A stretch of DNA of 64,000 nucleotides from Actinophytocola sp963840275 (GCA_963840275.1 CAWIYK010000010.1:372001-436000); one strand, 5' to 3'; positions 33,598 through 42,587 are shown, counted from the first letter of the stretch. Program-made: numbers and translations. The notes: generated by a model not told the origin, from the sequence alone.

Positions 33598-33699
33598 CGG
33601 GTAGCGACCAGTCGGGCCGCGTCCGGCAGCGGATCCTATGCGCTAGCTGACCCAGCATGTTCTGGCGTCAGCGCCAGCCGGCGCAATGCCTGGCCGCAC

Positions 33700-34330
33700 A
33701 CTCGAGATGCGCCCGTGGAGTCCTGCCGGGGAGTCGCGTCGCCAAAACCTCGCCGGCAAGCTCCGCCGGCTGGCCCGTGTCGGCGAGCCAACGGGCAGGC
33801 CTGCCAGCATGTCGCGTCGCCAAACTCCGCAGGCAGGCCTGACCTCGAGCCTTGTCGGCAAGCCACACCGCCAAGCCAGCCGCCCAACCCCGTCCGCCGA
33901 GCCCGACCAGCAGCTCTGCCTGCGGGTCCCATCCGACAAGCCCTGCCGGCGAGCCACCCGCTAAGCCGACCGCCAGGCTCCGCCGGCAACCCTCGCCCGG
34001 CGAGCCACACCCGCAAACCCTCGGCGAGCCGCACTGCCGATCCCGCCCGTTGCCAAGCCCGGCCGCCAACCCCCGCCTCGCTGCCAAGTCCGGCCGGCAA
34101 GCGCCAAAGCCAGGCCGCCAAGCTCCGCCGGCAGGCCTCGCCCGTGGAGCCACGTCCGCAATCCCCGGCGAGCCGCGCTGCCAACCCCGTCGCGCTGCCG
34201 ACCCTCGTTGCGCCGCCAAACCCGGCCGCCAACCCCCGTCGCGCTGCCAACCCGGGCAGGCAAGCCGGCCGCAAAGCTCCGCCGGCAAGCCCGCCCGGCG
34301 AACCGCGGCGGCACCGCTCCTCGACCCAGC
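33700..34330. repeat. Degenerate short-repeat tract, C-rich on the + strand
   Basis: About 600 bases consist of imperfect copies of units such as GCCGCCAACCCC, CAAGCTCCGCCGGCAAGCC and CGTCGCGCTGCCAACCC, with spacing that varies between about 20 and 45 bases. The + strand is rich in C and poor in T. Long open frames exist on both strands but their translations are low-complexity (Ala/Arg/Gly/Pro/Trp/Cys) and resemble no family. I judge the tract to be non-coding. Confidence 0.6.
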
Positions 34331-34978
34331 AGCAACCAGGCCACCCCAGCTCGACGGCGGACACAAGCCTCTGTCCCCCAACCGCGCCTTCGCCGCGCCC
34401 CGTTCGCCGCCGGCGGCATGCATTGCCTCCCGTCCGCCGATAGCGCCCCAACAGCCCACCGTTCCCAGATCGTGACCAACCAGGCCCATCTGATCGAGTT
34501 CCGAGACGTGATTTCGGCCATGTCCCAACACGCCACTAACTGCATTGCATTCTGTATACAACACGGCTGTCGGCCTATCGAAACAGCAGCAATTCGGCTT
34601 CCCTAAGCCATTTCCGCATCGTGGTGTCGGTCACCGCGATCGATCAAGTTCGCCTTTGGCTATGCCGTCCGGCGCACGCTCATCGCGGGGAGTACGGTCT
34701 CCCGGTGACCAGGCCGCCATGCGCTGCCCCGCCACGGTTCAACGTGCCGCAGGACACCTTCGGCACCGGCCGCCGACCGGGGCTTTCCCACCGTGTGGTA
34801 CTTCTCCACTGGCCACCGACGGCACAGTTGGCGGCTCGGCGCCGCCTCCGGCTGGCGAGAACGGCGCCGGAGGCGAGCAGGCCGTAGGGACGCTCTGGTG
34901 TGACACGCGGAACGCCGCCACCGGCACGGATCACCGTTAGTCTCTGACAATCAAATCGTTCTGGAGTCGAGGACAACA
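34331..34978. other. Non-coding stretch before sdhC, with a TGTATACA palindrome
   Basis: No gene with family support was seen. The part from about 34500 to 34680 is poorer in GC than its surroundings, hinting at foreign or regulatory DNA. TGTATACA at 34553-34560 resembles the core operator of GntR/FadR-type repressors. TTAGTCT near 34937, about 35 bases before the sdhC ATG, is a possible -10 for the sdh operon. Confidence 0.4.
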
Positions 34979-35779
34979 ATGAAGGCAGGCGTCGGTGCCC
35001 CCGACCGGGCGCAAATATCCGAGCGCACGTATCGGACCGACCGTTGGTGGGCCTGGCCGCTGAGCATGGGCGCCGTTCTGGCGTTCTTCGTCGTCTACGC
35101 GACGATCCGCATCTTCATGAACTCGTATTACTGGGCCGGCGAGGAGCACTACCTCACGCCGATCTACTCGCCGTGTCTGTCCGACTCGTGCGTCCCCGGC
35201 TCCAGCCACTTCGGCACGCCGCTGCCGGAGTTCCCGGTGTTCCTGCCGATCGCGGTCATCTCGTTCATCATCCTGGCTGGCTTCCGCGCCACCTGCTACT
35301 ACTACCGGAAGACCTACTACCGGTCGTTCTTCCTGTCGCCGGCCGCGTGCGCGGTGCCGGAGCCGCGCGGCAAGTACTCGGGTGAGAGCAAGTTCCCGCT
35401 GGTGCTGCTCAACTCGCACCGCTACTTCTTCTACGGCGCCCTCGTCTTCGCGCTGATCAACCTCTACGACGCGGTACTCGCCTTCCACGGCAAGGACGGC
35501 GGCGTCGGCATGGGGCTCGGCACGGTCATCATCCTCATCAACTTCCTGATGCTGGCCGCCTACACGCTCTCCTGCCACGCGTGCCGGCACATCATCGGCG
35601 GCAAGCTGAAGAACTTCTCTCAGCACCCGATCCGGTACCGCTACTGGACATTCGTGTCGAAGCTCAACCCGAAGCACGGCCAGTTCGCCATGATCTCGCT
35701 GTTCACGGTGATCTTCACGGACGCGTACATCATGGCGGTGTCCGCGGGTTGGATCACCGACCTGCGGATCTTCAACTGA
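34979..35779 (+). CDS. sdhC: Succinate dehydrogenase membrane anchor subunit
   Basis: A 266-residue protein with five hydrophobic helices, such as WPLSMGAVLAFFVVYATIRI (about 26-45), and conserved histidines (HRYFFYGALVFA, CHACRHIIGG) that would bind haem b. It anchors the Sdh complex and passes electrons to menaquinone. The single-subunit five-helix anchor is the type found in the Sdh1-like operon of actinobacteria (Rv0249c-Rv0247c). It is first in the sdhCAB operon, with a 15-base gap to sdhA. Confidence 0.88.
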   Translation: MKAGVGAPDRAQISERTYRTDRWWAWPLSMGAVLAFFVVYATIRIFMNSYYWAGEEHYLTPIYSPCLSDSCVPGSSHFGTPLPEFPVFLPIAVISFIILAGFRATCYYYRKTYYRSFFLSPAACAVPEPRGKYSGESKFPLVLLNSHRYFFYGALVFALINLYDAVLAFHGKDGGVGMGLGTVIILINFLMLAAYTLSCHACRHIIGGKLKNFSQHPIRYRYWTFVSKLNPKHGQFAMISLFTVIFTDAYIMAVSAGWITDLRIFN

Positions 35780-35794
35780 GACTGAGAAGGACTC

Positions 35795-37702
35795 ATGGTT
35801 CAGGTTCAGGTCGAACGGTTCGACTACGACGTCATCGTCATCGGCGCCGGCGGTGCCGGGCTCCGCGCGGCCATCGAGGCCCGGCAGCAGGGCAAGCGCA
35901 CCGCCATCATCAGCAAGTCGCTGTTCGGCAAGGCGCACACGGTGATGGCCGAGGGCGGCTGCGCCGCCTCGATGGGCAACGTCAACGAGAAGGACAACTG
36001 GCAGGTCCACTTCCGCGACACCATGCGTGGCGGCAAGTTCCTCAACAACTGGCGGATGGCCGAGCTGCACGCCAAGGAGGCCCCCGAGCGGGTCTGGGAG
36101 CTCGAGACCTACGGTGCGCTGTTCGACCGCACCAAGGACGGCAAGATCAGCCAGCGCAACTTCGGCGGGCACACCTACCCCCGGCTCGCGCACGTCGGTG
36201 ACCGCACCGGCCTCGAGATGATCCGCACCATGCAGCAGAAGATCGTGTCGCTGCAGCAGGAGGACTTCGCCGAGACCGGCGACTACGAGACCAACCTGCG
36301 GGTCTTCTCGGAGTGCACGGTCACCGAGCTGATCAAGGACGGCGACCGGATCGCCGGCGCGTTCGCCTACTGGCGCGACACCGGCAAGTTCGTGCTGTTC
36401 GAGGCGCCGGCCATCGTGCTGGCGACCGGCGGCATCGGCAAGTCCTTCAAGGTCACCTCGAACTCCTGGGAGTACACCGGGGACGGTCACGCGCTCGCGC
36501 TGCGTGCCGGCGCGACGCTGATCAACATGGAGTTCGTCCAGTTCCACCCGACCGGCATGGTCTGGCCGCCCAGCGTCAAGGGCATCCTCGTGACCGAGGG
36601 CGTGCGCGGCGACGGCGGCGTGCTGAAGAACTCCGACGGCAAGCGCTTCATGTTCGAGTACGTCCCGGACGTCTTCAAGGGACAGTACGCGGAGACCGAG
36701 CAGGAAGCCGACGGCTGGTACGCCGACCAGGACAACAACCGCCGCACCCCGGACCTGCTGCCGCGCGACGAGGTCGCGCGCGCCATCAACTCCGAGGTGA
36801 AGGAAGGCCGCGGCTCACCGCACGGCGGCGTGTTCCTGGACATCGCGAGCCGGCTGTCCGCCGAGGAGATCCGCAAGCGGCTGCCGTCGATGTACCACCA
36901 GTTCAAGGAACTGGCCGACGTCGACATCACCGCGCAGCCCATGGAGGTCGGCCCGACCTGCCACTACGTCATGGGTGGCGTCGAGGTCGACCCGGACACC
37001 GCGTCCTCGCGGGTGCCCGGCCTGTTCGCGGCCGGTGAGGTAGCCGGCGGCATGCACGGCTCCAACCGGCTGGGCGGCAACTCGCTGTCCGACCTCATCG
37101 TGTTCGGCCGCCGCGCCGGCATGGGCGCCGCCGAGTACATCGACTCGCTCGAGAAGCGGCCGGCGATCACCGAGTCCGATGTGGACGACGCGGCGCACCG
37201 GGCGGTCAGCTCGTTCGACTGGCCGGAGGGCGGCCAGGCGGAGAACCCGTACACGATCCACTCCGAGCTGCAGCAGTCGATGAACGACCTCGTCGGCATC
37301 ATCCGCAAGGAAGAGGAGGTCCAGCAGGCGCTGGACAAGTTGGTCGAGCTGCGGGCACGCGCGAAGAACGTGGCCGTCGAGGGTCGCCGCGAGTTCAACC
37401 CCGGCTGGCACCTCGCGCTGGACCTGCGCAACATGCTGCTCGTCAGCGAGTGTGTCGCCAAGGCGGCGCTGATGCGCACGGAGAGCCGCGGCGGCCACAC
37501 CCGCGACGACTTCCCCGGCATGGACTCCAAGTGGCGCAACACCCTGCTGGTCTGCGAGGCCGACGGCGAGACCGCGAAGGTCACGCCGAAGGACCAGGTG
37601 CCCATGCGGGAGGACCTGCTCGAGCTCTTCGAGGTCTCCGAGCTGGAGAAGTACTACACCGAGGGCGAGCTGGCCGCACACCCGGAGAGGGCAGCAAAGT
37701 GA
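35795..37702 (+). CDS. sdhA: Succinate dehydrogenase flavoprotein subunit
   Basis: Oxidises succinate to fumarate with covalently bound FAD. The 635-residue protein contains the FAD motif VIVIGAGGAGLRAAIEARQQ (about 14-33), the FAD-linking histidine in GKAHTVMAEGGCAASMGN, QFHPTGM, and the C-terminal RTESRGGHTRDDFP (substrate and FAD contacts). The stop overlaps the sdhB start by four bases (GTGA). Confidence 0.95.
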   Translation: MVQVQVERFDYDVIVIGAGGAGLRAAIEARQQGKRTAIISKSLFGKAHTVMAEGGCAASMGNVNEKDNWQVHFRDTMRGGKFLNNWRMAELHAKEAPERVWELETYGALFDRTKDGKISQRNFGGHTYPRLAHVGDRTGLEMIRTMQQKIVSLQQEDFAETGDYETNLRVFSECTVTELIKDGDRIAGAFAYWRDTGKFVLFEAPAIVLATGGIGKSFKVTSNSWEYTGDGHALALRAGATLINMEFVQFHPTGMVWPPSVKGILVTEGVRGDGGVLKNSDGKRFMFEYVPDVFKGQYAETEQEADGWYADQDNNRRTPDLLPRDEVARAINSEVKEGRGSPHGGVFLDIASRLSAEEIRKRLPSMYHQFKELADVDITAQPMEVGPTCHYVMGGVEVDPDTASSRVPGLFAAGEVAGGMHGSNRLGGNSLSDLIVFGRRAGMGAAEYIDSLEKRPAITESDVDDAAHRAVSSFDWPEGGQAENPYTIHSELQQSMNDLVGIIRKEEEVQQALDKLVELRARAKNVAVEGRREFNPGWHLALDLRNMLLVSECVAKAALMRTESRGGHTRDDFPGMDSKWRNTLLVCEADGETAKVTPKDQVPMREDLLELFEVSELEKYYTEGELAAHPERAAK

Positions 37703-38460
37703 CCTACAAAGCCAACTTCAAGGTGTGGCGGGGCGACGCCGACTCCGGTGACCTCCAGGACTACGTCATCGAGGTGAACGAGGGCGAGGTCGTCCTCGAC
37801 ATCATCCACCGACTGCAGGCCACGCAGGCGCCGGACCTCGCCGTCCGGTGGAACTGCAAGGCCGGCAAGTGCGGGTCGTGCTCGGCGGAGATCAACGGCA
37901 TGCCGCGCCTCATGTGCATGACGCGGATGTCGGTGTTCACCGAGGACGAGACGGTCACCGTCACGCCGCTGCGCACGTTCCCGGTGATCCGCGACCTCGT
38001 GTGCGACGTGTCCTACAACTACCAGAAGGCACGGGAGATCCCGTCGTTCGCGCCGCCGAAGAACCTCGGGCTCGGCGAGTACCGGATGAAGCAGCGGGAT
38101 GTCGAGCGCTCGCAGGAGTTCCGCAAGTGCATCGAGTGCTTCCTGTGTCAGAACACCTGCCACGTGATCCGGGACCACGAGGAGAACAAGGAGAACTTCG
38201 CGGGCCCCCGGTTCCTCATGCGGGTCGCCGAGCTGGACATGCACCCCCTCGACACCGAGGACCGGGTGCGGGACGCGCAGGAGGAGCACGGTCTCGGGTA
38301 CTGCAACATCACCAAGTGCTGCACCGAGGTGTGCCCCGAGCACATCAAGATCACTGACAACGCGCTGATCCCCATGAAGGAGCGCGTGATCGACGAGAAG
38401 TACGACCCGGTGGTGTGGCTGGGCAACAAGCTGTTCCGCCGCAGCGGCAGCCGCCGCTGA
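37699..38460 (+). CDS. sdhB: Succinate dehydrogenase iron-sulfur subunit
   Basis: The 253-residue electron-transfer subunit carries the [2Fe-2S] site CKAGKCGSCSAEING (about 52-66) and, in the C-terminal domain, CIECFLCQNTCHV and CNITKCCTEVCPEHIKI for the [4Fe-4S] and [3Fe-4S] clusters. GTG 37699 overlaps the sdhA stop. A terminator follows. Confidence 0.95.
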   Translation: MTYKANFKVWRGDADSGDLQDYVIEVNEGEVVLDIIHRLQATQAPDLAVRWNCKAGKCGSCSAEINGMPRLMCMTRMSVFTEDETVTVTPLRTFPVIRDLVCDVSYNYQKAREIPSFAPPKNLGLGEYRMKQRDVERSQEFRKCIECFLCQNTCHVIRDHEENKENFAGPRFLMRVAELDMHPLDTEDRVRDAQEEHGLGYCNITKCCTEVCPEHIKITDNALIPMKERVIDEKYDPVVWLGNKLFRRSGSRR

Positions 38461-38485
38461 CCACCACGGTCCACGGTCCACACAG

Positions 38486-38512
38486 GAGCCGCGCCCACCT
38501 CGGGCGCGGCTC
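38486..38512 (+). terminator. Terminator of the sdhCAB operon
   Basis: GAGCCGCGCC and GGCGCGGCTC form a stem of at least ten pairs around a short loop, followed by TTCTGTTG. It begins 26 bases after the sdhB stop. Confidence 0.85.
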
Positions 38513-38546
38513 TTCTGTTGTGTGGCAGCGGCTTGAGGTGGCGGGC

Positions 38547-38720
38547 GTGGCCGCTGGCCCCCTCGAACCACGCTACGGCATGGCACCGACACTTCCGGCC
38601 CGCTCTCGCCCGCGGGCGGGCAGCTGTCCACAGCGGACGGGTTGTCCACAGGCCGCCCGTCGCGCACCTGTTGCTGTCGGTGCCCTGTCGTAGGCTGGAA
38701 ACCGGGGGCCGGAGGCCAAC
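38547..38720. repeat. 174-bp intergenic element, copy 1: DnaA boxes between outward RecA-NDp-like promoters
   Basis: The ends are imperfect inverted repeats of about 50 bases. The left end carries, on the minus strand, TGTCGGTG (38591-38584), eight bases, TAGCGT (38575-38570). The right end carries, on the plus strand, TGTCGGTG (38675-38682), eight bases, TAGGCT (38691-38696). In the middle are CTGTCCACA (38624-38632) and TTGTCCACA (38642-38650), 18 bases apart. No open frame belongs to it. Copy 2 lies at 44525-44698 with the same length and the same parts. Confidence 0.8.
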
Positions 38721-38787
38721 GGGCAGTCCGGCCTGGTGGCGGGCGGCGTGTCTGGGGCGCCGCGCTAGATCAATTGCCGGTCCGGCT

Positions 38788-39086
38788 CTAATCGGGTCTC
38801 CGCGCCAGCAGGAAGGCTTGCGGGATCCGCTCCGTGACCTCCGCCTCGCGGACCGTGGTGACCTGCACGGGCAGCCCTGGCCGCGGCCAGCAGGTCGGCC
38901 ATCCGCTCTGGTCGGCGGCGGTGGAAGACCAGCGTCACGTCGTGGCCGAGCGCGGACGACATGTGCAGCGGCTCGTCGCCGATCTGGAACGCCATCAGCA
39001 GGTGGCCGCCGGGCACCCGACGTCGAGCACCGGAACTGGGCCGCGTAGTCGGCGGCCACCGCGTCGTAGGAGAGACGCGGGTGGCC
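38788..39086 (-). pseudogene. SAM-dependent methyltransferase remnant
   Basis: Three collinear pieces of one methyltransferase family remain. The N-terminal piece is SYDAVAADYAAQF (from about 39071), then motif I PVLDVGC directly after, then the C-terminal PGGHLLMAFQIGDEPLHMSS to RRRPERMADLLAAA. An inserted base shifts the frame before GLPVQVTTVREAEVTERIPQ and AFLLARRPD, which ends at TAG 38788. About 60-100 residues are missing around motif I, so the protein cannot be functional. Confidence 0.75.
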
Positions 39087-39095
39087 GCCAGATAG

Positions 39096-39992
39096 TCAGC
39101 GGCCGCCGGCGCCGCCACCGCCGCCGGCGTCCGCGATGAGACCGATCTCGGCCGCCTTCGCGCCGCCGTCGGTCAGCTCGATGTGCTTCTTGCTGCGCCG
39201 CTCCCGCTTCTGCAGGTACGTCGCGAGCCACGTGAGCAGCAGGCACATGCCGATGTAGATGGCCGCCACGACGATCGCGGTCGGGACGAACGGACGGCTG
39301 AACGCGCCCTGGCCACCGATGTACTGCGCGTACTTCAGCAGCTCGTCGTAGGTGATGAGGAAGCCGAGCGCGGTGTCCTTCAGCAGCACGACCAGCTGGC
39401 TGATGATCGTCGGCATCATGGACCGCAGCGCCTGCGGGATCAGGATCAGGACCATGACCTGCGTCTTGCGCATGCCGAGCGCGTACGCGGCCTCCGCCTG
39501 CCCGCGCGGCAGCGCCTGGATGCCGGCGCGGAACACCTCCGCCAGCACCGAGCCGTTGTACAGCATCAGGCCGAGCACCACGGCCAGGTACGGCGACATC
39601 TCGACGCCGACCTTCGGCAGGCCGTAGTAGAAGAGGAACATCAGGATCAGCAGCGGGATCGCGCGGAACAGCTCGACGACGAACGCCGACACCGTCCGCA
39701 CCGCCTTGTGCTCGGAGAGCCGACCGGCGGCGAACACCGCGCCGAACAGCAGCGCCAGCACGGCGCCGAACGCGAACGCCTTCAGCGTCGCGAGCACCGC
39801 GGAGATCAGGTCCTCCTGGACCTGCTGGTACTGCAGCCACTCCCACTTGCGGGCGGCGAACTGACCGCTGTCGTAGAAGCGCCAGCCGATGTAGGCGACG
39901 ACACCGAGCAGCACGAGTCCGCCGAGCACGGCCAGCGCTCCGTGCCGGATGCGGGCGCGGGGCCCAGGCGCGTCGAACAGGACGTTGCTCAT
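39096..39992 (-). CDS. gluD: Glutamate ABC transporter permease GluD
   Basis: Inner membrane permease of 298 residues with the HisMQ-type permease loop (EVFRAGIQALPRGQAEAAYA, followed by LGMRKTQVMVLILIPQALR). It has a longer N-terminal region than GluC and a hydrophilic Gly-rich tail ending AGGGGGAGGR. ATG 39992 overlaps the gluC stop (ATGA). It pairs with GluC to form the channel of a polar amino-acid, probably glutamate, importer. Confidence 0.9.
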   Translation of the reverse strand: MSNVLFDAPGPRARIRHGALAVLGGLVLLGVVAYIGWRFYDSGQFAARKWEWLQYQQVQEDLISAVLATLKAFAFGAVLALLFGAVFAAGRLSEHKAVRTVSAFVVELFRAIPLLILMFLFYYGLPKVGVEMSPYLAVVLGLMLYNGSVLAEVFRAGIQALPRGQAEAAYALGMRKTQVMVLILIPQALRSMMPTIISQLVVLLKDTALGFLITYDELLKYAQYIGGQGAFSRPFVPTAIVVAAIYIGMCLLLTWLATYLQKRERRSKKHIELTDGGAKAAEIGLIADAGGGGGAGGR

Positions 39993-40636
39993 CGGGCCAC
40001 GCTCCAACGCTTCTCGAGAGACCGCTGCACGAAGGTCAGCACCATCACAAGGACGAGGAAGCCCAGCGACACCCACAGCAGGCCGACCAGCTGGTTCTCA
40101 CCCTCGTCGGACAGGACCGAGCGGATCCGGCCGGCCTCGGCGACCGAGAAACCGGCGGCGATCGTGGTGTTCTTCAGCAGGGCGATCAGCGTGCTCACCA
40201 GCGGCGGCACCACCGAACGCAGCGCCTGCGGAAGGATGATCTCGGACAGCGACTGGCCGAACGTCAGGCCGAGCGCCCGTGCCGCCTCCGCCTGCCCCAG
40301 CGGCACCGTGTTGATGCCGGACCGGACGACCTCGCAGATGAACGCCGACGTGTACACCGACAGCGCGACGACCGCGGCGGTGAAGTAGGACAGCTCGAGG
40401 ATGTCCAGGTACGGGTAGGCGAAGACGAAGAACAGGAACACCAGCGTCAGCGGGGTGTTCCGGACGATCGTCACGTAGAGGGTGCCGGCGGCGCGGAACA
40501 CGGGCACCGGACTGACCCGCAACATCGCCAGGATCACGCCGAACACCAGGGACACGACCCCGGCGATCAGAAACAACTCGACAGTGGTGAGGAAGCCGTC
40601 TCGAAACAACGGCCAGTAGTCGATCAGTATGTTCAT
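39989..40636 (-). CDS. gluC: Glutamate ABC transporter permease GluC
   Basis: A 215-residue permease starting MNILIDYWPLFRDGFLTTVE, with about five transmembrane helices. The cytoplasmic coupling loop is EVVRSGINTVPLGQAEAARA with LGLTFGQSLSEIILPQALR, the family contact with the ATPase. Third gene of gluABCD. A strong hairpin lies between gluB and this gene. Confidence 0.92.
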   Translation of the reverse strand: MNILIDYWPLFRDGFLTTVELFLIAGVVSLVFGVILAMLRVSPVPVFRAAGTLYVTIVRNTPLTLVFLFFVFAYPYLDILELSYFTAAVVALSVYTSAFICEVVRSGINTVPLGQAEAARALGLTFGQSLSEIILPQALRSVVPPLVSTLIALLKNTTIAAGFSVAEAGRIRSVLSDEGENQLVGLLWVSLGFLVLVMVLTFVQRSLEKRWSVAR

Positions 40637-40670
40637 CGGGCCTTCCCCACCGGTACTTGTGTGAACGAAC

Positions 40671-40704
40671 GGTGGGTGGTCACCACATCGGGTGACCACC
40701 CACC
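40671..40704 (-). other. 14-bp intercistronic hairpin between gluB and gluC
   Basis: GGTGGGTGGTCACC pairs perfectly with GGTGACCACCCACC around a six-base loop. It lies 13 bases after the gluB stop and 35 bases before the gluC start. Such hairpins commonly protect the upstream mRNA or terminate part of transcription, giving more binding protein than permease. Confidence 0.8.
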
Positions 40705-40716
40705 ATCGGGCCTAGC

Positions 40717-41616
40717 TCAGTAGCGGTCCAGCTCCGGCGGCGAGGCCTTGGAGCCCGACTTGCCGAGGGTGCTGTCGTAGATGTCCTGCCAGGTGCCGTC
40801 GTCGTAGGCGGCCTGCAGGATGTCGTTCACCTTGTCCCGCAGCGCCTTGTCGTCCAGCGGCAGGCCGATGCCGTACGGCTCCTCGGAGAACGGCTTGCCG
40901 ATGACCTTCAGGTTGTCCGGGTCCTGCGCGGCGAAGCCCTTCAGGATGGCGTCGTCGGTCGTGACCGCGTCGACCTCCTTGGTGAGGAGCTTGTCGACGC
41001 ACTGGGAGTAGCCCTGGAACTCGACGATGTTGCCCGCCTCGGTCAGACCCTCCTCGCGCACCCGCTGGATCGGCGTCGAGCCGGTCACCGAGCACACCTT
41101 CTTGCCCTTGAGGGTGTCCTTGCCGGTGATCGAGTCGTCGTCCGCGCGGACCAGCAGGTCCTGGCCGGCCATGAAGTACGGGCCGGCGAAGGAGATCTGC
41201 GTCTTGCGCTTGTCGTTGATCGTGTAGGTGCCGACGTAGTAGTCGACGGTGCCCTGCGCGACCGCGGCCTCACGGCCGGCGGACTGCACGGTCTTGTACT
41301 CGATCTGGTCCTCTGTGAAGCCGAGCTTCGCGGCGACCAGGCGCGCGATCTCGATGTCGAAACCGGAGTACTTGCCGGTCGTCGGGTCCTTGAACCCGAG
41401 GCCGGGCTGGTCCTCCTTGACGCCGATGACGATCTTGCCGTTCTGCGTCATCCGGTCGAAGGTCGGGGAGCCCTCGACCTTCACGTCCTCGGCCACCTTC
41501 TGGGTGGTGGACGGGCCGCCGCCGGTCGAGTCGTCGGTCGGCGTGCCCTCCTTGCCGCATCCGGTCATGGCAAGGCCACCGACCAGCAGTCCAATCGCCA
41601 GGGTACGAACCCTCAT
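40717..41616 (-). CDS. gluB: Glutamate-binding lipoprotein GluB
   Basis: Extracellular solute-binding protein of 299 residues. The signal peptide MRVRTLAIGLLVGGLAMTGC ends in the lipobox MTGC (cysteine 20). The family 3 binding domain shows GKIVIGVKEDQPGLGFKDPT, GKYSGFDIEIARLVAAKLGF and DYYVGTYTINDKRKTQISFA. It delivers glutamate to GluCD. Last residues are KASPPELDRY. Confidence 0.93.
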   Translation of the reverse strand: MRVRTLAIGLLVGGLAMTGCGKEGTPTDDSTGGGPSTTQKVAEDVKVEGSPTFDRMTQNGKIVIGVKEDQPGLGFKDPTTGKYSGFDIEIARLVAAKLGFTEDQIEYKTVQSAGREAAVAQGTVDYYVGTYTINDKRKTQISFAGPYFMAGQDLLVRADDDSITGKDTLKGKKVCSVTGSTPIQRVREEGLTEAGNIVEFQGYSQCVDKLLTKEVDAVTTDDAILKGFAAQDPDNLKVIGKPFSEEPYGIGLPLDDKALRDKVNDILQAAYDDGTWQDIYDSTLGKSGSKASPPELDRY

Positions 41617-41679
41617 CGTCTTCTTCTCTCCTGCTCTGTTGGTCAGGCGGCGCGGGCGAGCACGCCGCGACAGCACTCC

Positions 41680-42435
41680 TCAGTGGGTGAGGATCTTTCC
41701 CAGGAAATCCTTCGCGCGGTTGGATTTCGGCGCGGAGAAGAACTCTTTCGGGGTGGAGTCCTCGACGATTTCGCCGTCGGACATGAATACCACCCGGTGC
41801 GCCGCGTTGCGTGCGAAACCCATCTCGTGGGTGACCACGAGCATCGTCATGCCGTCCTTGGCCAGCCCGGTCATGACGTCGAGCACCTCGTTGATCATCT
41901 CGGGGTCGAGCGCCGAGGTCGGCTCGTCGAAGAGCATGACCTTGGGGCGCATCGCGAGCGCCCGGGCGATCGCGGCGCGCTGCTGCTGGCCGCCGGAGAG
42001 CTGAGCGGGATACTTCTGTGCCTGGTTGGCGATGCCGACCCGCTCGAGCAGCTCCATCGCGGTCCGCTTGGCCTCCGCGGGCGCGGTCTTGCGCACCTTC
42101 ACGGGGGCCAGCTGGACGTTGTCCACGATGGTCTTGTGGGCGAACAGGTTGAACGACTGGAACACCATGCCGACGTCGGCACGCAGCGTCGCCAGCTCCT
42201 TGCCCTCCGCGGGCAGCGCCTTGCCGTCGATCTCGATGTTGCCGGAGTTGATCGGCTCGAGGCGGTTGATCGCGCGGCAGAGCGTGGACTTGCCGGAGCC
42301 GGACGGCCCGAGCACCACGACCACCTGGCCCTTGGGGACCTCGATGTTGATGTTCTTGAGCACGTGCAGCTGGCCGAAGTACTTGTCCACCTCGACCATC
42401 CGGATCATCGGGGTGTCGGGGTTCGCCTCGGTCAT
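41680..42435 (-). CDS. gluA: Glutamate ABC transporter ATP-binding protein GluA
   Basis: The 251-residue ATPase has Walker A GPSGSGKST (about 44-52), Q-loop VGMVFQSFNLF, signature LSGGQQQR, Walker B VMLFDEPTSALDPE and H-loop VTHEMGFA, all intact. First gene of gluABCD; divergent from miaB. Substrate named from operon similarity to the Corynebacterium system. Confidence 0.95.
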   Translation of the reverse strand: MTEANPDTPMIRMVEVDKYFGQLHVLKNINIEVPKGQVVVVLGPSGSGKSTLCRAINRLEPINSGNIEIDGKALPAEGKELATLRADVGMVFQSFNLFAHKTIVDNVQLAPVKVRKTAPAEAKRTAMELLERVGIANQAQKYPAQLSGGQQQRAAIARALAMRPKVMLFDEPTSALDPEMINEVLDVMTGLAKDGMTMLVVTHEMGFARNAAHRVVFMSDGEIVEDSTPKEFFSAPKSNRAKDFLGKILTH

Positions 42436-42570
42436 TCAGTCCTCCACGTGCGCGCGTTCACACCAGGCGTCGAGAGACTATCGGCCCGGTAATGGCGGAA
42501 ACCTACCCCCACCCAGTGCGAAGTTCATGCCGCTTCGACCACACCCAAGGTCTCAACTCGGTCACACCGG

Positions 42571-42576
42571 TAGGCT
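42571..42576 (+). promoter_or_regulatory. -10 element of the miaB gene
   Basis: TAGGCT lies 11 bases before the ATG at 42588, giving a very short or no leader. Confidence 0.4.
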
Positions 42577-42587
42577 CGGCAGCTGAG

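Noticed and set aside
33636..34451. 271-codon open frame in the recX-sdhC gap
   Set aside because: The translation is a repetitive Arg/Gly/Ala/Trp/Cys mixture produced by the short DNA repeats in all frames; not a believable protein.
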